Below, one piece after another: positions 32,189 through 38,867 of a DNA stretch of 38,867 nucleotides. The position numbers and the translations under genes are program-made. This stretch comes from Streptomyces sp. A012304 (GTDB lineage: Bacteria; Actinomycetota; Actinomycetes; Streptomycetales; Streptomycetaceae): positions 1 to 38,867 of the forward strand of contig NZ_BQUN01000055.1 of assembly GCF_026008495.1 (NCBI RefSeq). Reading direction: 5' to 3'. A model generated the notes under the pieces. The model was not told where the DNA came from and made no database searches. It was given only the letters and a program-made list of their open reading frames with translations. The number at the start of each line of letters is the position of its first letter. The first letter of the stretch is position 1.

Positions 32189-33037
32189 TCAGCGCCGCCG
32201 GCGCAGCGCGCGGCCCACGACGATCGCCGACGCGACGACGAACGCGGCGGCCGGGGCCGCCCAGCGCAGGGTGTTCCCCGGGGCGACGGTCTGCGGGGCG
32301 GGGACCGGTGCGTACCGGCCGCGCGGCGGGGCGTGGTCGACCTCCTCGGCGCTGCGCCCGATCATCGTGCGGCGCGCGTGCGCGGCCTCGGCGGGCGGCT
32401 CCCCGGAAGAAGCGGAATCTTCCCGGCCGACGACATCGCCCTTACCGACGGCGTCCTTCTCGCCGTCGCCCTCGTCCCTGCCGACGGCGTCCGCCCCGCC
32501 GTCGGCCTCGTCCCCGGTGGCGGTCTCCTCGACGATGCCGGTGGCGGTCTCCTCGACGATCCGGTCGGCGTCGTCGGTGCCCGGCGGGGGAATCTCGGCC
32601 TCCGGTGGCCGGACGTCCGCCGTCTCCGCCAGGTTCTCCGCGAAGCGGCTCAGCAGCCGGGCGACCGCCGTGCCCACCGCCTCCGCCGGCAGTTCCGCGA
32701 TACGGCCGTCCGCCGTCGCCGTGCCCTCGAAGCGCAGGGTGGTGCCGTCGCCGGTGGCGCGCGGGCGCAGGGTGAGCCGGAGCCGGACCGACCCGGAGCC
32801 ACGGGCCTCGGTCGCGTCGCCCTCGACGCCGTACGTGCCGTCCTCGCGGGAGACGACCCGCAGCGCGCCCCGGTAGGTGATGGTGTGGCCGCCGACGCGC
32901 AGCTTCAGCCGGCCCGCGACAGGCTCGGTACCGGCGTCCTGCTGGAGCCCGGGGACCGCCCGGGCCACCTGCGCGGGGTCGGCGAGGGCCGCCCGCAGCC
33001 GCTCGGCCGGTACCGGAACGAACACCTCTTGCTCCAT
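32189..33037 (-). CDS. CoxG-like SRPBCC protein with C-terminal membrane anchor
   Basis: A 282-residue protein. Residues 1-150 fit the SRPBCC/CoxG (carbon monoxide dehydrogenase subunit G) lipid-binding fold (QEVFVPVPAERLRAALADP at the start, GRLKLRVGGHTITYRG). An acidic, low-complexity linker follows with a VEETATG direct repeat, and a single C-terminal helix (WAAPAAAFVVASAIVVG) ends in a basic RALRRRR tail, so the fold would be held on the cytoplasmic face. The ATG at 33037 gives the CoxG start; the upstream frame from 33208 crosses a minisatellite and is rejected. No cox or CODH genes are near. Confidence 0.8.
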   Translation of the reverse strand: MEQEVFVPVPAERLRAALADPAQVARAVPGLQQDAGTEPVAGRLKLRVGGHTITYRGALRVVSREDGTYGVEGDATEARGSGSVRLRLTLRPRATGDGTTLRFEGTATADGRIAELPAEAVGTAVARLLSRFAENLAETADVRPPEAEIPPPGTDDADRIVEETATGIVEETATGDEADGGADAVGRDEGDGEKDAVGKGDVVGREDSASSGEPPAEAAHARRTMIGRSAEEVDHAPPRGRYAPVPAPQTVAPGNTLRWAAPAAAFVVASAIVVGRALRRRR

Positions 33038-33161
33038 GAGAGCGGAGCCTACCCAGGGGCCGGTGGAAGCACCCGCCGAAACCTGATTCGCCTGACGCGC
33101 ACGCCCACCGCGCGTACTCTCCCGGTCCTCCCGGCTCCGGTCCCTCCCCGCCCTGCCCGTA

Positions 33162-33217
33162 CCGCTGGTCCACCAGTCCGCCAATCCGCTGATCCGCTGG
33201 TCCGCCAAACCGCTAGT
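33162..33217. repeat. Seven 8-bp units spanning the end of the spermidine-synthase-like gene
   Basis: Seven contiguous 8-bp units follow the pattern CCRCYRRW: CCGCTGGT, CCACCAGT, CCGCCAAT, CCGCTGAT, CCGCTGGT, CCGCCAAA, CCGCTAGT. The last unit contains the stop codon (33213-33215) of the spermidine-synthase-like gene, so the repeat runs from its final codon into the gap before the CoxG-like gene. Confidence 0.85.
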
Positions 33218-34775
33218 ACCGCGGATGCACCAGCGTCGAGGCCCGTAGCCCCGTCACCGGGGTGCGCAGTGCCCGCGCGTGGTGGCCGAGGCGCAGGGAC
33301 GGCCGGGCGTCGGCGGCGGTGGCCAGGACGAAACCCCGGTCGCGCGGGTGGCGGCCGGGGCCGGTGCCGATGCCGTCGACCCGGTAGGCGGCGGTGCGCA
33401 GGCCGGCCGCGCGCAGGGTCGCCTCGACGGTCCAGAAGACGCGGGGGCGGGAGACGGCCGGGCCCGCGTGGACCACGAGCCGGCCGCCGGGCCGCAGGGC
33501 GCGGCGGGCGAGGCCGTAGAACTCCTGGGAGTACAGCTTGGTGCTGGCGGTGATGCCCGGGTCGGGCAGGTCGGCGATCACCACGTCGTACGCCGCCGGA
33601 GGGGTCCGGCGCAGATGGCGGAAGACGTCGGCGATGGTGACCCGGACGCGCGGGTCGGCGAAGGCGTGGCCGTTGAGCCGGGCGAGGGCCGCGTCGGTGC
33701 GGGCCAGTCCGATCAGGCCGGGGTCGGTATCGACGACGTCGACGCGGTGGGCGCGGTGGTGGGTGAGGACCTCGCGGGTGGCCAGTCCGTCGCCGCCGCC
33801 GAGGACCAGGACGCGGGTGTGGGGGCCGTGCATCGCGGGGTGGACCAGGGCGCGGTGGTAGCGGCCCTCGTCGTGTCCGCCGGCCCGGAGCCGGCCGTCG
33901 AGGTAGAGGCCGAGGGGACGGCCGTGGCTGCCGCCGGTGAGGACGACCTCCTGGACGCCGGTGCGCACGGCCACCCGTACGTCCTCGCCGTAGACGGCGT
34001 GGCGGGCGGCGCGTTCGAAGTCGTCGACGAAGGCGGTGGCGGAGGCGAGGACGCCGAGCACGGTGACGTTGGCGGTCAGCAGCAGCCAGCGGGCGCGGCG
34101 GGTGAGGTCGCGGTGGAACAGGCCGAGGACGAGGGCACCGCCGGCGACGACGTTGACCGCGCCGGTCAGCAGGGAGCTGGTGAGCTGGCCGAGGAGGGGC
34201 AGCAGCAGGAAGGGGAAGGCGAGACCGCCGACGAGCGCGCCGACGTAGTCCGCGGCGAACAGGTCGGCGACGGCGCAGCCGGCCTCCTGGCGGCGGATGC
34301 GCTGGATCAGCTCCATCAGCAGGGGCACCTCGGCGCCGATGAGCAGGCCGATGGCGAGGGAGAAGGTGACCAGCAGGACGCGCGGGCCGTTGCCCCACAG
34401 GCCGCCCCAGTCGCCGGTCCACGCGAAGACGGCGTACAGGGCGAGCGCGCTGAAGCCGCCGACCAGGGCGAGCGTCACCTCGACCGCGGCGAACCCGGCG
34501 GCGGCGAGCCGGCGCAGCCGTTTGGCGGCGAGGGAGCCGATGCCCATCGCGAACACCATGACGGACAGCACGACGGACGCCTGGGTGACCGAGTCGCCCA
34601 TCAAGTAGGAGGCGAGGGCGACGAGTTCGAGTTCGTACACCAGTCCACAGGCCGCGCAGACGAAGACGCACGCGAGGACCAGCAGCCGCCCGGTGTCCGG
34701 CCGGACCGGGAGCCGCGCGGGGCCACGCCAGGGGGGAGGGGCACCGGGCGGGGCGGGGGCGTGCGGTTCGATCAC
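33213..34775 (-). CDS. Membrane protein with C-terminal spermidine-synthase-like domain
   Basis: A 520-residue protein. The N-terminal half has about seven membrane helices (from [20 protein letters not shown]), and the C-terminal half a Rossmann methyltransferase-like fold: [15 protein letters not shown] binds the cofactor, VVDTDP is the acidic loop, and [11 protein letters not shown] corresponds to the aminopropyltransferase catalytic region. Fusions of this type are widespread in bacteria; some make polyamines, but many have no known substrate. The ATG at 34775 follows a promoter region with two CGTTAYGTCAC repeats and a palindrome (34784-34827). Confidence 0.88.
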   Translation of the reverse strand: MIEPHAPAPPGAPPPWRGPARLPVRPDTGRLLVLACVFVCAACGLVYELELVALASYLMGDSVTQASVVLSVMVFAMGIGSLAAKRLRRLAAAGFAAVEVTLALVGGFSALALYAVFAWTGDWGGLWGNGPRVLLVTFSLAIGLLIGAEVPLLMELIQRIRRQEAGCAVADLFAADYVGALVGGLAFPFLLLPLLGQLTSSLLTGAVNVVAGGALVLGLFHRDLTRRARWLLLTANVTVLGVLASATAFVDDFERAARHAVYGEDVRVAVRTGVQEVVLTGGSHGRPLGLYLDGRLRAGGHDEGRYHRALVHPAMHGPHTRVLVLGGGDGLATREVLTHHRAHRVDVVDTDPGLIGLARTDAALARLNGHAFADPRVRVTIADVFRHLRRTPPAAYDVVIADLPDPGITASTKLYSQEFYGLARRALRPGGRLVVHAGPAVSRPRVFWTVEATLRAAGLRTAAYRVDGIGTGPGRHPRDRGFVLATAADARPSLRLGHHARALRTPVTGLRASTLVHPRY

Positions 34776-34783
34776 GACTGCGA

Positions 34784-34827
34784 CGTTACGTCACGAGTGC
34801 GGAGCGTTATGTCACCCACACGTGTGG
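34784..34827. promoter_or_regulatory. Direct repeats and palindrome upstream of the spermidine-synthase-like gene
   Basis: CGTTACGTCAC (34784-34794) and CGTTATGTCAC (34805-34815) differ at one base and start exactly 21 bp apart, two helical turns. The perfect 12-bp palindrome CCACACGTGTGG (34816-34827) follows immediately. They occupy the 79-bp gap between the spermidine-synthase-like start and DUF2617. A regulator binding the direct repeats is likely, but cannot be named. Confidence 0.6.
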
Positions 34828-34854
34828 AACCCGAGGATTGTCCGGCGCCGGGGT

Positions 34855-35439
34855 TTACCGCACGCGAACCCCGGAAGGAGCGGCAGCTCCGGAGGCGGGG
34901 GCGGGCACCTGGCACAGACCGTGGGAGTTCGCCGGCGCGCGGACCCCGACCCGGGTCCTGGTCGCCACGAGCTGGCCGTCCTGCGGGTAGGCGTGCCAGG
35001 TGCGCCAGTGCACATGCCCCTCGTGGTGCTGGGCGAGCAGGGCGGTGAAGGCGTGTGGGCTGCCGGGGAAGACGCCGACGAGGCCGTGCGGATGGTCGGA
35101 GACGAGGGCCAGCAGTTCCTGGGCGCGGCCCGCGAACTGACCGGGTGTCAGGGCCTCGACACGGGCGGCGAACTCGTACTCCCAGTCGCCCACACGTTTG
35201 GACACGCCGAGCGGGAGGGGGGTGCTGCTGCCGGGGATGCACGCGACAGTCTCGGAACAACAGCCCTGTTCCTCCTCCAGCAGCACCTGGTGCGACGCGC
35301 CGAGCAGCCTCAACTGGAGTTTCGCCCCGGACAGTTCGAGGTCGAGCGTGGCGAGGGCGGGCAGCGGCTCCCGCCCCAGGGCCCAGGCCAGGTCGGCCGC
35401 GCGCGTGTCGGTGTAGGACGTGTTCAGGGTCCTGAGCAT
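34855..35439 (-). CDS. DUF2617 family protein
   Basis: A 194-residue protein matching the actinobacterial DUF2617 family by its start MLRTLNTSYTDTRAADLAWAL, the C-containing CCSETVACIP stretch and the closing HVHWRTWHAYPQDGQLVATRT. It has no signal peptide or catalytic motif that I recognise. The ATG at 35439 has CGGAG 8 nt upstream. It is followed on the same strand by the spermidine-synthase-like gene. Confidence 0.85.
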   Translation of the reverse strand: MLRTLNTSYTDTRAADLAWALGREPLPALATLDLELSGAKLQLRLLGASHQVLLEEEQGCCSETVACIPGSSTPLPLGVSKRVGDWEYEFAARVEALTPGQFAGRAQELLALVSDHPHGLVGVFPGSPHAFTALLAQHHEGHVHWRTWHAYPQDGQLVATRTRVGVRAPANSHGLCQVPAPASGAAAPSGVRVR

Positions 35440-35812
35440 GGATCGACTCCGCTAGAACGCAAAAGAAAAAGGGGTAGGTCCGCCGCACCCTGGTCGTCGC
35501 CGGGGGACAGGCCCCGGCCGGCCCGGTTCGGGAAGGGCGTCCGCGCGGGACGTCCGGGAGTCCGAGGGCTGCGTTGGTGGATTAGAGGGAATCATGAACG
35601 GTGGTGCCGCCACAGCGTTTTTACCCAACTTCGTGGGGTTTCCATCCCTCAGAGGGCGCCACTGCTCAACTGTTCAACCACGGCGTGCGCCGTGCGGCTC
35701 GGACGTGCGTCCACGCGCCCCCGGACGAGGTACGACCGCGGGGCCCGAGCGGTCAGGGGCGGGCCCCGCGGTCCGGATGCGGCTCCCCCTGGGGGAGCTC
35801 AGCTGCCCCGTG
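35440..35812. other. 373-bp gap upstream of DUF2617
   Basis: It carries an AT-rich run (35458-35475, A-rich on the plus strand) close to the DUF2617 start, a comparatively AT-rich stretch near 35615-35690 with no clear promoter, and a hairpin at 35734-35773. A second short hairpin (35782-35798, GCTCCCC/GGGGAGC) lies between that and the small gene. Open frames on the plus strand here do not look like genes. Confidence 0.5.
35734..35773 (-). terminator. Terminator of the Cys/Gly-rich gene
   Basis: A 13-bp perfect stem (GACCGCGGGGCCC and its complement) with a 14-nt loop lies 40 bp beyond the stop of the small gene at 35813. It could act on either strand, but the minus-strand gene fits best. 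Confidence 0.7.
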
Positions 35813-36076
35813 TCAGCTGCCTCCACCGCATCCGCCGCCTCCTCCGCAGGACGACGAGCCGCCGCCGCAGGACGAGGAACCGGAGTCTCCGCCCCCGGCC
35901 CACCAGCTTCCGCTCGTGCTGCCGCTGTCGCCGCTGCCGCTGGACGAGCTGCGGGACGACCGGCCGGCGCGGGCCGCGCGCGTGCGCTGCCGCGTGCTGT
36001 GGGCCTTCCTGCGGGCGGCGAGCACCACCACCCCGACCAGGACCACGAAGAGCGTCAGGATGAAGCCGTAGGTCAT
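35813..36076 (-). CDS. Small membrane protein with Cys/Gly-rich tail
   Basis: An 87-residue protein: an N-terminal membrane helix (FILTLFVVLVGVVVLAA, about residues 5-21), a basic segment (RRKAHSTRQRTRAARAGR), then a Ser/Gly-rich tail with Cys spaced as SSSCGGGSSSCGGGGGCGGG. The ribosome-binding site is excellent (AAAGGAGGG, 7 nt from the ATG at 36076), so translation is very likely despite low complexity. Similar Gly/Cys tails occur in some actinobacterial membrane proteins; the role is unknown. It diverges from the class I aminotransferase. Confidence 0.8.
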   Translation of the reverse strand: MTYGFILTLFVVLVGVVVLAARRKAHSTRQRTRAARAGRSSRSSSSGSGDSGSTSGSWWAGGGDSGSSSCGGGSSSCGGGGGCGGGS

Positions 36077-36225
36077 GGCGTCACCCTCCTTTCGAATCCC
36101 CCGAAGCGGCCCCCCGTGGGCGCCTCGCGCACCGGGTGAGCGGTGCGTGAACGGGGGATGCCCGGCCGCCTCACCGGCCAAAGCACACTTGAGGAAGTCC
36201 AGAGCTTCGGCGCAGGATGACCGGC

Positions 36226-37413
36226 ATGACCTCCACCGCACGTCCCTTCCTCAACCGCCGTCTCACCGAGTTCGGGACGACGATCTTCGCCGAGATGTCC
36301 GCCCTCGCCCTGAAGACCGGCTCGATCAATCTCGGTCAGGGGTTCCCGGACACGGACGGGCCGGAGGAGATCCGGGAGGCGGCCGTGCGGGCGCTGCGCG
36401 ACGGGCGCGGCAACCAGTACCCGCCGGGGCCGGGTGTGCCCGAGCTGCGCACCGCGATCGCCGCGCACCAGCTGCGCCGCTACGGGCTGTCCTTCGACCC
36501 CGACACGGAGGTGCTGGTCACGGCGGGCGCGACGGAGGCCATCGCGGCCGCGCTGCTGGCGCTGCTGGAGCCGGGTGACGAGGTCGTCGCGCTGGAGCCG
36601 TACTACGACTCGTACGCGGCGTGCATCGCGATGGCGGGCGCCGCGCGGGTGCCGGTGACGCTGCGGCCGGACGCCGAGGCCGCGCGGTTCCGGCTGGACC
36701 TCGACGAGCTGCGCGACGCGGTGACCGACCGGACGCGGCTGCTGCTGGTCAACACCCCGCACAACCCGACGGGTACGGTCCTCACCCGTGCGGAGCTGAC
36801 CGCGATCGCCGAGCTGGCGGTGGAGCGGGACCTGCTGGTCGTCACCGACGAGGTGTACGAGCACCTGGTCTTCGACGACGCCGAGCACGTGCCGCTGGCG
36901 ACGCTGCCGGGGATGCGGGAGCGGACGGTCACCATCGGCAGTGCCGGCAAGACGTTCTCGTTCACCGGCTGGAAGGTCGGCTGGGTGACGGCGCCCCGGG
37001 AACTCGTCTCGGCCGTCCGTTCGGCCAAGCAGTTCCTGACGTACGTCGCCTCCGGGCCCTTCCAGTACGCCGTGGCCGAGGCCCTGCGCCTGCCCGACTC
37101 GTACTTCGCGGACTTCCGCGCGGACATGCTGACCAAGCGGGACCTGCTCGCGAGCGGCCTGGAGCGGGCGGGCTTCAAGGTCTTCCGCCCAGCCGGCACG
37201 TACTTCATCACCACCGACATCCGCCCCCTCGGCGAGAGCGACGGCCACGCCTTCTGCCGCGCCCTGCCGGAACGGGCCGGGGTGGTCGCCATCCCCAACG
37301 CGGTCTTCTACGACCACCGCGAGGCCGGCGCCCCCTTCGTCCGCTTCGCCTTCTGCAAGCGGACAGGCGTGCTGGAGGAAGCGGCCCGACGCCTGAAGTC
37401 CCTGGCCCGGTGA
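36226..37413 (+). CDS. Class I PLP-dependent aminotransferase
   Basis: A 395-residue fold-type I aminotransferase. The Schiff-base lysine is K242 in SAGKTFSFTGWKVGW; NTPHNPTGTVLT and VVTDEVYEHLVF are the cofactor-binding segments. It resembles the kynurenine/glutamine or methionine (YbdL-like) aminotransferase group more than aspartate aminotransferase, but the substrate cannot be fixed. The ATG at 36226 is preferred because AGGA lies 8 nt upstream; an ATG three codons earlier (36217) overlaps that site. Confidence 0.9.
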   Translation: MTSTARPFLNRRLTEFGTTIFAEMSALALKTGSINLGQGFPDTDGPEEIREAAVRALRDGRGNQYPPGPGVPELRTAIAAHQLRRYGLSFDPDTEVLVTAGATEAIAAALLALLEPGDEVVALEPYYDSYAACIAMAGAARVPVTLRPDAEAARFRLDLDELRDAVTDRTRLLLVNTPHNPTGTVLTRAELTAIAELAVERDLLVVTDEVYEHLVFDDAEHVPLATLPGMRERTVTIGSAGKTFSFTGWKVGWVTAPRELVSAVRSAKQFLTYVASGPFQYAVAEALRLPDSYFADFRADMLTKRDLLASGLERAGFKVFRPAGTYFITTDIRPLGESDGHAFCRALPERAGVVAIPNAVFYDHREAGAPFVRFAFCKRTGVLEEAARRLKSLAR

Positions 37414-37497
37414 CCTCCCTCCCACGGCGGTCGGGGGGGTGGTGTCCTCGGCCCGCCCGTGGGTGGCGGCTGCCCGGCGAACCGCTGGACGAGGCAA

Positions 37498-37546
37498 GAG
37501 CCCGGCCCGGCCGCGACCCTGCGTGGTCGCGGCCCCGGCCGGGCTC
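37498..37546. terminator. Bidirectional terminator between aminotransferase and YbjN
   Basis: A long hairpin with two 10-bp stem segments (GAGCCCGGCC and GGCCGCGACC with their complements) separated by a small internal loop, and a CTGCGT tip. It lies 85 bp past the aminotransferase stop and 28 bp past the YbjN stop, so it can serve both converging genes. Confidence 0.85.
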
Positions 37547-37573
37547 TCGTTCGTCGGGGGTGGCCCTGCGGCC

Positions 37574-38104
37574 TTACTCGTCGCCCTCCTCGGGCTTCTC
37601 CGCCTCGTCGATCTCCGACTCGAGGCCCAGCTGTTCCACGAGCCACTTGTCGAACTCGATCGCGGCGCGCACCCAGCTCACCGTCGACGAGACGAACAGT
37701 TCGATGTTCACGCCCGCGCCGATCAGCAGCTGCGCCTCGCCGATGAGGCGGACGGTGCCGTCGTCGTGGGTGTGCGTGTAGACCTTGGGCCACAGGGTGC
37801 GACGGTTCCAGTCGTCGATGGCCTCCAGCACCTGCGGCTTGGCGTCGATCTGGTGGGGCCGGTCGTAGAACGTCCGCACCGAGTAGACCGCCTGGTCACC
37901 CTCGCCACGGAACATGAAGTACGTACGGAACTCCTCCCACGGCGCCGCGAGGTCACCCTCGTCGTCGACGACGTACTTCAGCTCCATCTGGTCGAGAAGC
38001 TGCTTCACGAGGTCCTGATCCGGGACGACGGGGCCCGCCGGTCCCTGGGGCTGCGGCTCGGGCTGGCCCCCGAAGTTCGGAATCGAGGACGGGTCGATGC
38101 TCAC
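37574..38104 (-). CDS. YbjN-domain protein
   Basis: A 176-residue soluble protein. After a Pro-rich N-terminus it has the YbjN fold pattern (LVKQLLDQMELKYVVDDEGD, FMFRGEGDQAVYSVRTFYDR, DDWNRRTLWPKVYTHTHDDG), often seen in chaperone-like or two-hybrid-like partners. The tail is acidic. The start is GTG at 38104 with GAAGGGA 9 nt upstream. The function is not known. Confidence 0.87.
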   Translation of the reverse strand: MSIDPSSIPNFGGQPEPQPQGPAGPVVPDQDLVKQLLDQMELKYVVDDEGDLAAPWEEFRTYFMFRGEGDQAVYSVRTFYDRPHQIDAKPQVLEAIDDWNRRTLWPKVYTHTHDDGTVRLIGEAQLLIGAGVNIELFVSSTVSWVRAAIEFDKWLVEQLGLESEIDEAEKPEEGDE

Positions 38105-38243
38105 CGTGTTTTTCCCTTCGTACGGATCCCGCCATCCTCCCCCATGCGGGGAGGGGGGTGGCAAGCCCCGCCGGGGCCTGTCAGCCGTCGGCTGACATGA
38201 TCTGGCCGGTCGGTGACGGTCGAGTGCACGGGACGGGGACACG

Positions 38244-38780
38244 ATGGCACGGCTTCGGGGCGGGACGGCGATGCGGCCGGCAGGACCGGGACGGGCCCGG
38301 TGGGTCCTGGTGGCGGCCGCCGCCGCACTGCCCGCCCTGATCCTGATCTGGCTGGTCACGGCCGTGGTGCGGGGCGCGACCTCGGACGACCGGTCCGGTC
38401 GGGGGCCGCGGGAGGTGGCGTGCGCGGAGGCGCTGGAGTTCGGCGGGGCGACGCTGCCCGAGGAGGCGTACGACACGAAATGCACCGTGCAGGCCTGGCA
38501 GGACGTGCACTACAGCGCCGAGTTCCGGATGCCCCGGACGGCGGCACTCGACTGGCTCGAACGGACCTATCCGCAGGCGCCCGAGCCGAGGAATCGGTTC
38601 TGCGTGCCGAAGTCCGCCGACCTGTGCCTCAGCCTGGACTTCTCGGGCACCACCGAGGAGGGCGCGGGACAATTCCCCGGCTCGGCCCGCCCGGGCTTCG
38701 GTGCGGCCGCCGCGCAGGTCAGCGTGGAGTACGAGGGCGCCGACGGCGCGCTGGTGCGGTTCTCGGCGTTCACCATGTGA
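38244..38780 (+). CDS. Hypothetical membrane-anchored or secreted protein
   Basis: A 178-residue protein: a basic N-terminus, one hydrophobic helix (about residues 19-42, WVLVAAAAALPALILIWLVT), then a domain of about 130 residues with four cysteines (two near VACAEAL and TKCTVQ, two in RFCVPKSADLCLSL) that could form two disulfides outside the cell. The start at 38244 has GGGGAC upstream; an alternative ATG lies nine codons in. No family is recognised. A strong terminator follows. Confidence 0.8.
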   Translation: MARLRGGTAMRPAGPGRARWVLVAAAAALPALILIWLVTAVVRGATSDDRSGRGPREVACAEALEFGGATLPEEAYDTKCTVQAWQDVHYSAEFRMPRTAALDWLERTYPQAPEPRNRFCVPKSADLCLSLDFSGTTEEGAGQFPGSARPGFGAAAAQVSVEYEGADGALVRFSAFTM

Positions 38781-38823
38781 GCGGCGGCGGCCCGCCCCGG
38801 GGAGCCGGACGCTGTTGGTTAAT

Positions 38824-38856
38824 TCCGCCCTGCTGGATCTCATCCAGCGGGGCGGA
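38824..38856 (+). terminator. Terminator at the right edge
   Basis: TCCGCCC, a T/G wobble and GCTGGAT pair with ATCCAGC and GGGCGGA around a 3-nt loop, giving a 15-bp stem 43 bp after the stop of the last gene. GTGTTG follows. Confidence 0.8.
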
Positions 38857-38867
38857 GTGTTGCGAAG

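Noticed and set aside
35594..36139. A plus-strand frame of 181 codons across the gap and the small Cys/Gly-rich gene
   Set aside because: It runs antisense to the small gene, which has a much better ribosome-binding site, and it has no motif beyond low complexity.
1..38867. tRNA, rRNA, insertion sequences, integrases or attachment sites
   Set aside because: No cloverleaf, rRNA-like segment, transposase motif or integrase was recognised by eye; a covariance-model scan would be needed to exclude small RNAs.

Overview
The base composition (very high GC, strong third-position GC bias), the gene families and the frequent GTG/TTG starts point to a Streptomyces chromosome. Core genes (purA, fba, pyrE, kynurenine-pathway genes, a DUF3151 and a DUF2617 gene) suggest a conserved central region, with a few accessory loci between them. 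No tRNA, rRNA, insertion sequence, prophage gene or CRISPR array was seen.

Layout. Positions 1-4.8 kb (minus strand): a partial left-edge gene, a membrane-anchored PstS-like binding protein, a membrane Ser/Thr kinase, and a MarR regulator overlapping a DJ-1/PfpI gene behind two MarR-type operator palindromes. 4.9-9.7 kb (plus): a class III aminotransferase, a 12-bp minisatellite, a GntR regulator behind a large inverted repeat, and a glycosyltransferase-membrane fusion overlapping the regulator. 9.8-11.3 kb: three small genes of unknown function. 11.4-14.9 kb: a large membrane NACHT NTPase, divergent from a 129-residue protein that shares a short motif with it. 14.9-17.3 kb: purA and a divergent, degenerate diacylglycerol-kinase-like gene. 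17.4-25.4 kb (minus): a P450 and two paralogous two-component systems, the second in an operon with an acyltransferase and an alpha/beta hydrolase. 25.6-28.9 kb (minus): a tryptophan-to-anthranilate set (2,3-dioxygenase, kynureninase, probable kynurenine formamidase). 29.0-38.8 kb: DUF3151, fba, pyrE with an aldose epimerase, a CoxG-like protein, a membrane spermidine-synthase-like protein, DUF2617, a tiny Cys/Gly-rich membrane protein, a class I aminotransferase, a YbjN protein and a secreted or anchored hypothetical protein.

Most worth a second look: (i) the NACHT gene and its divergent partner, which share a VVQ-x-RD-[VI]-x-G motif, with a TTA codon in the NACHT gene; (ii) an almost identical 18-bp sequence upstream of both two-component operons; (iii) a series of unrelated minisatellites placed at or just after stop codons; (iv) well-formed operators at the MarR, GntR and spermidine-synthase-like promoters.

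All family assignments come from reading translated motifs; no database search was possible. Start codons were chosen from Shine-Dalgarno spacing, neighbour overlap and family starts.
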